Of a stretch of DNA of 64,000 nt, positions 20,080 to 32,582 are shown in pieces. Positions within the stretch are counted from its first letter, which is position 1. Each line of letters opens with the position of its first letter. Source of the stretch: Synaphobranchus kaupii (taxonomy: Eukaryota; Chordata; Actinopteri; Anguilliformes; Synaphobranchidae); assembly GCA_029718625.1 (NCBI GenBank), contig CM056391.1, positions 6,259,949-6,323,948 on the forward strand, read 5' to 3'. The translations under genes and the position numbers were made by a program. Below the pieces are notes generated by a model. The model was not told the origin of the DNA, did no database searches, and was given only the letters and a program-made list of their open reading frames with translations.

Positions 20080-21600
20080 AAACTCTCCTGTTGACCATCG
20101 TTCTGAACTTATCACTCGCACAAGGCCTAGCATACATGCCGTCTCTCGAGCTGCAGCTCCCTCCCTGGACCATACCCCATCGCACCCTCCTCCTCCTCCT
20201 CCTCCTCCCTCACTGATAACCGGTGATTCCATCATTAGAAACGTGAAGGGAAAAGGAATTACATTTCATACCAACAATCTGAAATTCTTAAAGATGATTT
20301 CAAGACTCGTTTTGGATTCCGGTAAGCACTGTGTATGATCTCAGGTCCAATCCCTTCCCCCCGGTATGGTGACGTCAAATTCAGTCGAATTAGGCAGCTT
20401 CATACTTGGCTTAAAGGATACTGTTGTGCTCTGTCTCTATCGTATGTTGATGACTTCACTGCTTTTATCGGCCGAGCTGAACTTTTTAGTCGTGATGGTT
20501 TGCATTCCAGCAGGCTGGCTACACGCCTTTTAAATACAAATATGCAACTGGCTTTGTATGTCGCTTTGGATAAAAGCGTCTGCTAAATGACTGTAATGTA
20601 ATGTAATGTAACTCACCGTTACTGCTACCCATATTAGTAACTATGTGAATGCTTCCACAATTATCCCTCTCGATCGAGATACATTATACCAAAGTGCCGC
20701 CATTGTCATTTGTGGAAATAGGCCTACTAGATTCAGGAATAGTCACCATCAGGAAAGATCCACGCGTGGAATTAACATTAGCCGTGCTGTATTATCTCCA
20801 AATGGATGCTGTATTATCCACAACTAACTAACACTCGTACTAAAAGTGTCTGTCTTGCTCATCTAAATACACGCTCCCTCAATAATAAGAGCTTGTTATT
20901 GTGCGATGTCATTCTTAGCGAAACATGGCATCAGCCTCTAATGACTATTTTAATCTTAACCAGTGCTCTCCAACTGCCTACAAATACTTAGACTGGTCAG
21001 GGTGGTGGCCTTGCTGTTACTGTTAGTGTCCCTGAGTCGCTCTGGATAAGAGCGTTTGCTAAATGCCTGTAATGTAATGTAATGTAGTGAAATACCTGTT
21101 CCTGAAGTAACATCTTATGAATTTTTAAGGTGTTTTATTGGGTTTATTGTTTATATTTATTGATTGTTTTATTATTTTTAAAAAAATTTCAACGACGAGC
21201 CAAGTTGGGCTGAATGTCCCGTTGCCGTCGAACCCTTTTTTTAATGTTTATGTTTATCTTTTGAATGTCTTGCCTGTAAAATTCTCTGTTCTTCTCCAGT
21301 GCTGGTTGTGCCTAAAACCTAACCCCTTGTTCTTTTCTGAACTTAGTTAACTGCTAACACTCCTCAGTCCAATTTGTCATGCTATGGTCCTAACTGGAGA
21401 TTTTAATATTCATGTAGACAATCCCAGCTGTAGTTATGCAGTGGGCTTTTCTGAAGTGCTGGATTATTTCAACCATACCCAGCATGTCAAATTTGCTACC
21501 CATAAAAAGGGTCATACTCTAGATTTGGTACTAATGGTGTAAACATAGCTCTAGCCTTGTTGGCATTCCTATGGGTGTCTCTGACCATAAACTTATCACT
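20080..21600 (+). mobile_element. Decayed LINE with an SGNH/esterase-like region and an endonuclease
   Basis: Pieces in order on the plus strand: SLITGDSIIRNV (20,210) and an ISGPIPSPRYGDVKFSRIRQ stretch ending in RDGLHSSRLATRLLN (20,338-20,560), typical of the SGNH-like ORF found in fish LINEs; then HLNTRSLNNKS...LSETW (20,850-20,930) and LTGDFNIHVDNP...KKGHTLDLV (21,390-21,540), endonuclease motifs. Two L2-type 3' tails interrupt it (20,563-20,611 and 21,035-21,090), so deletions or secondary insertions shaped it. Confidence 0.7.
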
Positions 21601-21837
21601 TTTGATTTACGTCATATCTGCGTCGGACTGCATCGGAAACTGTCCGAGATAGCAGAAAAGTCGGTGCTGCGTGAACTAAGGCGGAAATGACAACAGGAGG
21701 TTAAGCAGGCGCCTTAGCAGCGGTGCAGCAGCTCTCGGGCGCCTTCATCAACATCGCCGCGCCTTCAAACAAACCAACGACAGCATTGGTTAGAGTGCGA
21801 GGAGAGAGAGGTGTTTCGTCATGACACACCCGGATCG
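21601..21837. other. Unassigned GC-rich spacer
   Basis: Between LINE remains and a foldback repeat. No gene seen. Confidence 0.3.
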
Positions 21838-22210
21838 TTTCACAATATTTCTCCGGACTCATTTTCCTATAGAACTCTATGGGGAAAAAAGTCAGGAGAA
21901 ACAACCCTTAAAGTGATCCATCCACATCTACTCCATATCTGGCAACAGAGTAATGGTTTGGGGCTCGTTTGATAGCTCAGACCCTTGATAACTTACAGCC
22001 ATTTAGCCAGCCATGTGTTCCATACTGTACCAGTGTAATTTACAGCTGAATCTAGTCTCACCCCCCAATTTCCATAGAGATCCATTCAAATGCAGAGAGG
22101 TTATAGTATCGCTTGTAACAGTACCTGAAAATAAGATATCGACAGTTTTTTGATGTTGATGGTCACAGACTTCAGGAAGTAACAGTATGTAAAGGATATG
22201 CGACCAAATA
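21838..22210 (-). repeat. Foldback repeat family, axis plus right arm
   Basis: Reverse-oriented relative of 2713-3092 and of both arms at 29,143-30,190. Contains the axis (cctatagaactctatgg) and ends at 'atatgcgaccaaata'. Confidence 0.7.
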
Positions 22211-22459
22211 TGAAATATGATACTTTAAAAATACGTTAAAGCAAAGGGTATGAATACTTATGTAAATGAGAAATTTTATTTTTTTATTTTTAATAAATTT
22301 GCAAAAATCTCAAAAAAACTTTTTTCACATTGTCATTATGGGGTGTTGTGTGTAGAATTTTGAGGGAAAAAATTAATTTAATCAATTTTGGAATAAGGCT
22401 GTAACAGAACAAAATGTGGAAAAAGTGAAGCGCTGTGAATACTTTCCGGATGCACTGTA
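22211..22459. mobile_element. Right end of a Tc1-like element (Tzf/TDR1-like)
   Basis: Ends AATACTTTCCGGATGCACTG then TA at 22,440-22,459, with inner 'tgaatacttatgtaaatgag' and 'acattgtcattatggggtgt'. This is a widespread fish Tc1 right terminal repeat. Directly joined to a foldback-family arm rather than to a transposase. Confidence 0.75.
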
Positions 22460-23544
22460 GGTAACAATTTTTTCTTCAATACTTTATTCAACTATATTTG
22501 TAATTATACCATATTCTATAGAAAAGTAAAGATTCAACTTTGTTATACGGAGTGGTTTGTTTTTGCAACAGCTTGTTTAAGTGTAAAATCCTAATTGGAC
22601 TGTTGTCCAAAAAAGTGTCCTCTCCAGAACATTTGGTGTGACCATATAGAACATTAAGGTAGCACCACCAAATGATAACTCATTCATTTATTTCTAAGGA
22701 TTTTGATGGGGAAAAAACTGTTACCTAATCAATATTTCTCTTCACCATCCTTGTTATCAGTAAGACAAAATCTTAACGCACTTGTTCCTAGTTCGAAAAT
22801 GCACTGATGTACTTCGCTCTGGATAAGAGCGTCTGCCAAATGACTATAATGTAATGTAATGAAGGTATGACCTGCTGTCCGTCATTGTGTTGAGAAGTGT
22901 TTTCCCTATATCCAGATGGGACAGTGTATCGCCAGACCTCTGCATGTCACATGCCAGCAGAGAGAACCACATACAAACAACACAATGCCATGATAACATG
23001 AAGGGTATTAACAATGAAACAATATTAAGCAACACAACCTGGGTACAATGCTGTACATCCATCTTACAAATTGTTGTAAGATTAATGATTGAGATTAAAG
23101 ATCTAACACTGTTATTATGGCTATGGGTTGATTAGATGTGGGTGGTCTGGTCTCCAGAACAAAACAGATAAATTATACCAGCAATTAAGCAAAGAGAACA
23201 TTTTCAGAATATTTATTTCACACAATATGGTGACATTCACAAAAGGTAAATAAACTGTAGAACTATTCCCCTCCACCACCATTCAAGCCACAATGACACA
23301 GGGTTCTTTCTGTCATTTTGTATGTTTATTGTCAAATCAGAAATATATGAACAATGATTGGTGACAGGTAAAAGGAAGATGGCATGTTGATAGTGGAATA
23401 CATCTTATGCAAATACAATTCTATTTATCCATACATTACCATAACTGGCAAGGAAAATGTCATCTTTCTTGACATTGTTCCCTCAAAACACATAATGACT
23501 CCCAGTATCCCAATGTCCCTATATGTACTATATTAGTTATTCAT
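22460..23544. other. AT-rich spacer with an L2 tail
   Basis: At 22,813-22,862 a lone L2 3' end (gctctggataagagcgtctg then taatgtaatg). Elsewhere no exon or repeat was recognised. Confidence 0.5.
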
Positions 23545-23754
23545 TCATACAAACTTTAAACAAAATTTATCTTGTGAAAGACATTGGATGGCATTCAATT
23601 CAATAAGTTCTTTGTCAGGGTCCAAAAGGACTACCTGTGTCATGTAATTTGAATAAATCATGAACACTGACATTATGAGTAGCTGAATCACATATGCTAT
23701 GTATAATGTTTTAGTGTGAAAATAAATCTCAACAGACTGGTCAAGTAAATGATA

Positions 23755-24010
23755 TATACAGTGAACAGTGAATATTTGTTTCCCCTGTGTTTTGGCTCTG
23801 TACTCCAGCACTTTGGATGTGAAATTATACAATGAATTAGAGGCTAAAGTACAGACTGTAAGCTTTAATTTGAGGGCATTTTCATCCATATTGTAACTGA
23901 AGAAGGCTGCAGTACAGGCCTGGCTTAGCATCACCAGTGAAGATACAGAGCATCTGATGATTTCTACAGCTCGCAGACTTCAGGCAGTCCTTGCACGCAA
24001 AGAATATGCA
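23755..24010 (-). mobile_element. Tc1-like element remnant
   Basis: On the minus strand: 'gttgcatattctttgcgtgc' ... 'ctgcctgaagtctgcgagc' ... 'aaattaaagcttacagtctg' ... 'gctggagtacagagccaaaa', phrases common in 3' parts of fish Tc1-like elements. The 129-codon frame at 23,545-23,934 is incidental to it. Confidence 0.5.
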
Positions 24011-24640
24011 ACCAAGTATTATTATTTCATAGCAACATAATTAATGATTAGGATTAATACACTTTTTCTTTATGTCACAAGGAATATCTTCAATGCATTA
24101 ACATTAACTCTAAAGAAGTCCCATGAAAGAGACATTTCTCAATTATATTGGTACAGATATTCTGCAATAAAATATTCTTTAGAACCACCACTCAAAAGTC
24201 TATGAAAACATGCATGTAAGTTATGATACTTAACATAGCTACATTGATTCTCACATTACAATGTATGGCTACCGATGGCTATGATGTCTTCTGGGTTTAG
24301 ATTAACTAAAATTACATGTCTACCATGTTTGCTAGTATAAACAGAGATGACAGGTGTAGTTTATGCCATTTCATAAATTGACAGACAAGAAACAACTGAA
24401 TATGAGCAATAGAACATAAGCAGCCTAATGTTTACAGGTATGTTACCATAACAGATGACAGCTTAGCTAAATAATTTAGTTATTCGATAATGAAACGGCA
24501 CCCAGCGCTTTAATTACAATGGCAATTATAGATATTTATTCAAGAACTTTAATTGCAGTTTCACTGTGGAACAATTCGGCGCTTAGCCAAAGTCGCATAG
24601 CAAAAGATAAATGTTGACTACCCTAACATTACAAGTCATT
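24011..24640. other. No gene seen
   Basis: AT-rich sequence without recognisable features. Confidence 0.4.
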
Positions 24641-24936
24641 AAATAATGAAAGTCAGTATTAAAACAACCTTCATTCGTTCTCCTCCATTTCTTCAAGATT
24701 TTGAAGTAAAAAGGACATTTCTGTCGCCTCCAAGTCCTCCGCAACAGCGAACAACACGGCTAACTCCATATTGTTTTTCTCCCTGCCGGTTTCAGAAACG
24801 TCCGAAACTGTCCCAGTTTGATCTGCTCGGGCGTTTGTCATTTCCGCCTGAGGCAGGCGAGCCGACTGCTCACCGATGTCTACTCGAACACGCCCATTCT
24901 TCCACCGTACAGTGCTACAGAAAGGTAATTACTTAT
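24640..24936 (+). other. CpG-rich island with possible splice donor
   Basis: Markedly GC/CpG-richer than its surroundings, ending GCTACAGAAAG|GTAATT at 24,926. A 101-codon plus-strand frame covers it. It could be a first exon and promoter of an unassigned transcript, or a DNA-transposon fragment (its reverse strand reads MELAVLFAVAEDLEA, reminiscent of a Harbinger transposase start). Confidence 0.25.
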
Positions 24937-25865
24937 TTTGTAGCAAGATAAAGATAACTATGTAATGTCTATCAGCTAACTCCAACTTTTGAAAATAGCA
25001 CTTCGTATGCTTCGCGTGTGATGCCTAATTATATCCATATATTTAACCAAGCTTGCAGGAAACGGCTTGCATCAATAAATTAACTAGTTAGCTGGCTTTG
25101 TAGATAACACTAGCTAGACAGGCACCATTGAGTGAACAAGCCAACTAATGTTAGCAAGATCGTTTAAGCAGGGATGCAACTTGACCCCGTTAATGTGTTA
25201 GCTAATGTTAGTTTTATGGCTTCTTGTCACGTTGCTAAATATACCTAAAGTCTTTTTATATGGTTACCATTTACAAAGTAACATTATAAATGTATCTTGT
25301 TGCTAGTTATCTGTCCAATTATTTAAACCTAGAAAAAAAATCTGATTATTTTGAGTAAGTTCGCTAGTAAAACAACACTGTATAACTTAAACACTCATAA
25401 TTTACAATTACAGTAACAATGGTATGGATGTTGAGGTTTTTCTCACCTATGAATACATTTACCTTGACTGCATGGACTTCTTGTCTTGAGCAAGATGCTT
25501 TATTAATTCTTTCTCATAAGCCACTATCAGTCTAGCTCACTAAATATGATGACAGATATGTTTGCTTTTTATGACTGTTCCTCAGATTTATATAACTAGG
25601 TTAGTGATCAAGTTTACAATGATCCACTTTAGTTAACAGCAGCAATAGCTAGCTTTCTGCCTTGGCTGCAGTTTTCTTTTTGTAGTTTTCTGTATGCTGG
25701 TGAAAGGTAGTATCTGTCATATCAGGTGTTATTCAGATTTTTTTCCAGATTTCACAACTATCGTTTATAAGTACATGTGGTCCTTTCATATTGTTGAGCT
25801 TTTATTCTGTTACATCCTCAAATGAAAATACATTAAATCATATTTTTCCACCTTCATTTACAGTG
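24937..25865. other. AT-rich spacer, no gene seen
   Basis: No exon, RNA gene or recognised repeat. Confidence 0.4.
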
Positions 25866-26120
25866 GTATCCCTCAATTAATTTAAATAGGTTTAAGTGAA
25901 AAAAAATCTCAGTATTTGTGAGAATTAATAAAAAATACAAATCTACAATAACTGGATTTTAGAAGTCTACACACTCCCCTGACTCAGTACTTGGTGGAAG
26001 CTCCTTTTCCTTGAATTACAGCCATGAATCAGTTCGGATAGGTCTCTCCCAACTTTGGACACCTAGATACGGCCATGCTTGCCCATGAGTAATTCCACAT
26101 GAATCAGACACAGAAAGGTG
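25866..26120. mobile_element. DNA-transposon end fragment, class uncertain
   Basis: The phrase 'tgactcagtacttggtggaa' with 'gaattacagccatgaat' and 'ctcccaactttg' resembles the terminal part of a common fish DNA transposon. No partner end was seen. Confidence 0.35.
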
Positions 26121-28139
26121 AATTTCGACACCCACCATCACATATTGTTCTGAAAAGTGCTTTAAGAGTGAGAAAGGAATAATATTAGCATCGCTGAAGC
26201 CTTATTTTCTTGAAAAATGATTTGGTTTAAGGGAAATGTTGCTAATTGATTACATCCAGATATAACCTTTTCATGCCTTAGGAATCATATAATATTGATG
26301 TAATGTAGTTCTCAATATCCAACTTGCGCCAAAATCTTCCCTGATAATGGAAGATTCTGACACAAGGAATCCGTCTAAATTGTCAAAATATACCCCAAAC
26401 CCTCCTACAGTCCCACGGTTATAGATAGCATAGAATGCAAGTTCTCTGTGTGGGACAACACATGAGAAGCTGTGACTTGGATTATTGTTTCTTCATATAT
26501 TTGTAAATATGCACAGTGAAAATGGTGATGGTTAAATCCCCCCATGAATTTTAATTAGTGTTTGAAGCAATAGAGTCTTCCTGTAGACATCAACCGTGAA
26601 GCCCCACATCAACCGCCAGACCCCCTGAGCGTTGATCTGGAAGTTGCGTAACATTGACGTAGAGCCGTAGAGACCACATAGCCTACCTGTCCCTCAGCGA
26701 AGGGGAATGCGACATTGAATTGCTTTCAGCCCACTCCATCAACATCCAGGCGATGTGCGATGGTACGGGACAATGGCTATCCATTAAAAAGTAGCTGATA
26801 ACACCTATATCAAGCCTAATGCGCGAATTGTCATTTACACTTAATGCATGAATTGTCATTCAATGGAAAACTCGCGCACTGCAATAGACGGACATTTGAG
26901 TTCTGAAAATGCGCTTCAGATGTCATTACAATACAGCTCTGTTTATCTAGGAATACAGCCTGTAAGTAAATAGAATGGTTGTGACTGAAAAAAGTTCAAA
27001 CAACCTTGTCCAGTGAATATTGCTTTTATTGTTTTTCAAATAGCCTAGGCTACAGCGGATTCGCTGTGCATAGCCTACATAAGGTTTTTTCGATAGCCTA
27101 TGGTTAAAAAACTGAGATAAATGTTATCATGTTAACTGAATTGTAACCTTAGCTATTCTTTGTCCTTCATATTTTTTTAATTACAGTGACAAGGTTTCCA
27201 TACCCTCAGCTTATTAAAACCCCGCTGATTTCACCTGTTATTCCATAACTGAACAAAAGATTTCAAAGAGAACTAAGCGGCTAATTAGAAACAAAATTTG
27301 CAGCACGTTGCAAAATTAATTTACAATTCATTTTAATGCCATTATCTGCATGTGCGCTTTACAGGAGCAGGTCTGTTTCCTCTGCTGTAAATCGCACTTT
27401 TCACGGTCTTCCTGGGAAAGTGGATCGTTTTAAAGCATTACGCTACCAGTAAAATAGGTTGGTCGCATTTCCATAAGCAGGACATTATAAAATAAGGGAA
27501 AATATGCTGAACCTATGGGTTGCCAACCTGACAGATTTATTATATTTAGTGTCATCATTAAGGCAAAATAACATTATTTATGTTAGTAATCAAAATTAGA
27601 ATGCAGGTAGCCTAATTAACTTCGGATGAAGCTTGAACATGAGTTCATTGCATAATCAAACTAAATTCATTAAACAAGCAGGCTAATTTGGCGTTTTCTA
27701 AGGTGAGACGGAAGCAATTGGTCGCTTATTCTCAGCTGTTGCAGGTGCTTTTAACGAAATTTAACCGCATATATTTTGTAAACAGCACTGTCAGGAATTA
27801 CCGGGAACTCATAATGGTTAGCCCGAATAATATTGATCATCGGCTACTATTGATCCATATAGCCTATTCCTTGATCGCACTAAACACGCACGAGCATGTC
27901 TGTTTCGCCATCATAAGCAATCCGCCAAGGTGGAAAAGCAGGCTTTTAAAGGGAATGGGATATAACATTTTGATTGGTTTATTGCATGTCACGCCCAAGA
28001 CACACCTATAATTAATGAAGAGACTAGGTTCAGCCCAGTTGCACCTTGCGCTGTGTTTAGCGCCCAAAAAACACGCCGTTAAAATAGCAAAAGTGGACTT
28101 GGACACGCCCTAAATGGACTTAGCGCAATGCGCTTAGAC
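26121..28139. other. Long spacer without recognised genes
   Basis: 28,020-28,139 is richer in G+C with repeated 'gcgcccaaaa/acacgcc' and 'ttagcgcaatgcgcttagac' motifs, like the subterminal region of a DNA transposon. The 107-codon frame at 27,688 has no recognisable similarity. Confidence 0.35.
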
Positions 28140-28870
28140 CAAGCACCAAGATCGCCAAGATAGGGCCCCTAAAGCTCTTCTCAGGACGATCTGTGATAGT
28201 GGGTGTCATGCTCGTTCACCTTAGAGATGGAATTACCCCCATTCTTCCTTACAGAACTGTTCAAGCTCAGAGAAATTGCATGGTGACCATTTATGGACTG
28301 CATTCTTCAAGTCATTCCATAGATGTTCAATAGGATTTAGGTCAGGGCTCTTACAGGGCCTCTCATGGACATAGACTTTGTTGTTCTTTAGCCACTCCAC
28401 TGTTATTTCGGCTGTGTGCCTCAGCTCAAATGAGCCTCAATGTTGGCTTTTTTAGTCAGGGCTTCCTTGTTGTCACCTTGTCATACAGGCCAGAATTGTG
28501 GAGAGCTTGGGATATTGTTGTCACATGCACACATTGACCAGTCTTTGCCATAAAGGACTGCAGCGCCTTAAAAGTTGACATTGACCTCATGGAAGCTTTT
28601 CCGATCAGGCTACTCCTCGCTGGGTCATCCTGTTTGGAGGGACAGCCTGATCTAGGCTAGATTTAGGTGGTGCCATTGGCTATGCTTTGTACTTCTTAAT
28701 GATGGTCTTGACTGTATTCCAAGGGATATTTAAGTCCTTTGATATCTTTTTAGACCCATCTCCTGATTTTTGCCTGTATCACAACTAAGTTCTTTTGAAA
28801 GCTCATTGTTTGTTCTTTACTATGTAATGCACTATCCAGGGTAGGAGGCCTACAGAAACAGTTGTTCAAC
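28140..28870 (-). pseudogene. Tc1-like transposase relic
   Basis: Read on the minus strand from 28,800: a helix-turn-helix end (DLNIPWNTVKTIIKKYKA), many stops, then WLKNNKVYVHERPC and SPDLNPIEHLWNDLKNAV around 28,290-28,400, the DDE catalytic PDLNPIEHLW box of Tc1 transposases. Multiple stops and frameshifts. Confidence 0.8.
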
Positions 28871-29142
28871 TGCATTGTATCTTCAACTACAGTTGGAGTC
28901 AGATGTTTACATACTGTACACTTAGGTTGAAGTCATTAAAACTCAGTTTTAACCACTCCACAGATTTCATGTTAGCAAACTATAGTGTTGGCAAGTCAGT
29001 TAGGACATCTACTTTGTGCATGACACAAGTAATTTTTCCAACAACTGTTTACAGACAGATTATTTCACTTTTAATTCACAATATCACAATTCCAGTGGGT
29101 CAGAAGTTTACATACACTAAGTTGACTGTGCCTTTACATTTT

Positions 29143-30190
29143 TAGTATTTGGTCACATATCCTTTGGCTTTTCATGCCATGACTTCCTTATGTATGTGAC
29201 CCAACAACATCAAAAGACTCTTGATATCTTATTTTCTGTTACTCTTACAAGCGATACTATAATGTCTCTGCATTTGAATGGATCTCTATGGGAATTGGGG
29301 GGTGGGACTAGATTTAGCTGTAAATTACACTGGAACAGTATGGAACACATGGTTGGCTAAATGGCTGTAAGTCATCAAGGGTCTGACATATTAAACAAGC
29401 CTTACGTCATCACTCTGCTACCAGAAATACAGTAGATATGGATGGATAACTTGAAGGGTTTCTTCTCCTGACTTATTTTTCCATAGAGTTCAATAGGAAA
29501 ATATGTCAGGAGAAACAATCCTTAAAGTGATTCATCCATATCTACTGCATATCTGGCAGCAGAGTGATGGTCTGAGGCTTGTTTGATACCTCAGACCCTT
29601 GATGACTTACAGCCATTTTACCAATCATGTATTCCATACGGTTCCAGCATAATTTACAGCTAAATCTAGTCCCACCCCCCATTCCCATAGAGATCCATTC
29701 AAATGCAGAGACGTTATAGTATCGCTTGTAAGAGTACCAGAAAATAAGATATCAAGAGTCTTTTGATGTTTCAGTCGGTGCAGTTGTACTCCGAGGATCG
29801 GGGTTCGCGCCCCGGTCCTGCCAGATCCGAGCATGGCCGGCGCTCTGTGGGAGCGGCAATTGGCGGCTGCTTCCGGGTGGGGGGAGGGGCTCAGAGAGAA
29901 TCGCTGCGCGCATAGCGGCCTGGGCTGGAATCATGGTCAGGAGCCTTAGGAGGAGTCACGCCCTGAAGAGGACGTGGCGCGCTCCTGTCCTACCGCGGCT
30001 GACAGGGTTGTATAGCGGTGGTTCTCTAGCGGTTGCTACTATGGGTTGCTACAATTGGCTACTAAATTGGGAGAAAAATGGGAAAAAATCGGAAATAAAT
30101 TAATTTTTTTTTAAAAAGTATTTTGATGTTGTTGGGTCACAGACATCAGGAAGTCATGGCATGCAAAGCCAAAGGATATGCAACCAAATA
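29143..30190. repeat. Foldback repeat family, complete palindrome
   Basis: Left arm 29,143-29,480, axis near 29,483-29,500, right arm 29,510-29,770 continued at 30,131-30,190 after a SINE. The arms match by reverse complement along nearly their whole length. Confidence 0.8.
29771..30120 (+). mobile_element. tRNA-derived SINE
   Basis: 350 bases precisely flanked by the 10-base target duplication TTTTGATGTT (29,761-29,770 and 30,121-30,130). It has a B-box-like GGGTTCGCGCCCCGG at 29,801-29,815, a GC-rich body, and an A/T-rich 3' end. The A box is not obvious, so the 5' end may be shortened or divergent. Confidence 0.8.
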
Positions 30191-30443
30191 TTAAAAATGT
30201 AAAGGCACAGTCAACGTAGTGTATGTAAACTTCTGACCCACAGGAATTGTGTTATAGTGAATTAAAAGTGAAATAATCTGTCTGTAAACAATTGTTGGAA
30301 AAATGACTTGTGTCACGCACAAAGTAGATGTCCTAACTGACTTGCCAACACTATAGTTTGCTAACATGAAATCTGTGGAGTGGTTAAAAATGAGTTTTAA
30401 TGACTTCAACCTAAGTGTATGTAAAGATCCCACTTCAACTGTA

Positions 30444-31271
30444 CATGCACATTGAATACACTTTCACATGCATTCACCACATCCAATTCCTACAGAACGT
30501 TGTTAACATTTAGGCCTACATAATTCATGGTAACAGATATTGGTGATTTTAAACATGTTTCAACCTCTTTTTCTTTTTCTCTTTTCTGCAGCCCCGCAAG
30601 CAATTGCGGCCCAAGTTTATCTGTGCAAACCCAGTGCGTACGTTCTGAAGTGTGCCGGTGTCCCAGGTGCGGTCGTATGTACATTTTATGTCTCAGACTC
30701 AGGTCCCAGGGCCTCAGTGTCACAACTCTGGGCTGGTTCATCTCAACACTTGTGAATTGTAGCATCGGAATCCATGTCATGAATTAGGCCTGTTACAGGT
30801 CTCGAGACTTCACTGCAGATACAAGTCTTAAGGCCTCTGAGAGTGCGGCCACCAGCTGCAACAAGCCTTAAGCCTGTCTGGAAACTGCCCTGGGTGGATC
30901 CATGTCCCAAAAAACCTCTGAAATCAGTGCCATCCTAAGAACTCTGTGTTGCTCATATGCTAGACCTTAGTCCCAAGACATTTGTCATTCAGCCCAGTGT
31001 GTGTACCAGTGCCATGTCCTGAAATCCAATCCATAGGTACGCTGCCCAGCACCAAGGCGTATGCATCAGGGAAACACTGTGGGCGTCTAACAGATGAACT
31101 GACCATGCGGAGGAGAAGCAGGAAGTCCCCAGATGGAGAAGCTGTGTAAGTATAAGTTTTGCTTTCTTTTTGTTTTTATGCACCACATTTGGTGTAGATT
31201 AGTGTATTACTACTTACAGTCTTACATACTTCTGTGCAATCAAATCAATTTGTTTTAACTAAAAGAAACTA
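30444..31271 (+). other. Possible exon of an unassigned transcript
   Basis: A strong acceptor (ctctttttctttttctctttt then ctgcag at 30,591-30,596) and a consensus donor (GAAGCTGT|GTAAGT at about 31,144) bracket 550 bases without a long ORF. An internal donor at 30,666 would make a 75-base phase 1-1 exon. Short frames such as LTDELTMRRRSRKSPDGEAV near its end are not recognised. A long non-coding RNA or an unrelated gene's exon is possible. Confidence 0.3.
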
Positions 31272-32582
31272 ATTTGGGGAAAATTTAAAAACACGTCTTA
31301 TGTCCAAAAAGGGCCAAAATGGTCAACAAAATAAAAATGCCATTTTTTGATTCCGATGTATAGCAAATTATATTTACTTAATAACTGCGGTGAAATCAGT
31401 GAAAAATAATGAGTTTAAAGACATTTATGATGAAAAATGTGTTTTGGGGAAAATGAAAAAACATAAGAATATAGTCTTATGTCCAAAAAGGGCCAAAATG
31501 GTCAACAAAATTCTTATGTCCAAAAAGGGCCAAAATGGTCAACAAAATGAAAATGCCATTTTGTGATTCCGATGTATAGGAAACTATATTTACTTAATAA
31601 CTGCGGTGAAATAAGTGAAAAATTATGAGTTTTAACACATTTATGATGAAAAATGTGTTTTGGGGAAAATAAAAAACATAAGACTCTTATGTCCAAAAAG
31701 GTCCAAAATGGTCAACAAAATAAAAATGCCATTTTTTGATTCCGATGTATAGGAAACTATATTTACTTAATAACTGCGGTGAAATAAGTTAAAAATAATG
31801 AGTTTTAAGACATTTATGATGAAAAATGTGTTTTGGGGAAAATAAAAAACATAAGACTATAGTCTTATGTCCGAAAAGGGCCAAAATGGTCAACAAAATA
31901 ATAATGCGATTTTTTGATTCCGATGTATAGGAAACTATATTTACTTAATAACTGAGGTGAAATAAGTGAAAAATTATGAGTTTTAAGACATTTATAATGA
32001 CAAATGTGTTTTGGGGAAAATGAAAAAACATAAGACTATAGTCTTATGTCCAAAAAGTTCCAAAATGGTCAACAAAATAAAAATGTAATTTTTTGATTCC
32101 GATGTATAGAAAATTACATTTACTTAATAACTGCGGTGAAATAAGTGAAACATAATGGGTTTTAAGACATTTATGATGAAAAATGTGTTTTGGGGAAAAT
32201 GAAAAAACATAAGACTATAGTCTTATGTCCGAAAATGGCCAAAATGGTCAACAAAATAAAAATGCTATTTTTTGATTCCGATGTATACAAAATTACATTT
32301 ACTTAATAACTGAGGTGAAATAAGTGAAAAATTATGAGTTTTAAGACATTTATGATGAAAAATATGTTTTGGGGACAATAAAAAACATAAGACTATAGTC
32401 TTATGTCCGAAAAGGGCCAAAATGGTCAACAAAATAAAAATGCCATTTTTTGATTCCGATGTATACGAAATGACATTTACTTAATAACTGAGGTGAAATA
32501 AGTGTAAAATCATGAGGTTTAAGACATTTATGATGAAAAATGTGTTCTGGGGAAAATGAAAAAACATAAGACTATAGTCTTA

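Larger units (their letters stand above)
28890..30441. mobile_element. Sleeping Beauty-type Tc1 foldback element
   Basis: Both ends carry about 240-base inverted repeats of the IR/DR type seen in salmonid Tc1 elements (Sleeping Beauty lineage): outer repeat CAGTTGGAGTCAGATGTTTA at 28,890 and inner repeat near 29,094-29,125 (gtgggtcagaagtttacata), mirrored at 30,204-30,245 and ending CAACTG at 30,441. TA flanks both ends (28,888-28,889 and 30,442-30,443). The interior is a palindrome of the foldback family with a SINE in its right arm. No transposase. Confidence 0.85.

Noticed and set aside
23545..23934. 129-codon minus-strand frame with hydrophobic stretches
   Set aside because: It overlaps a Tc1-like 3' terminal region, has no family motifs, and is AT-rich.
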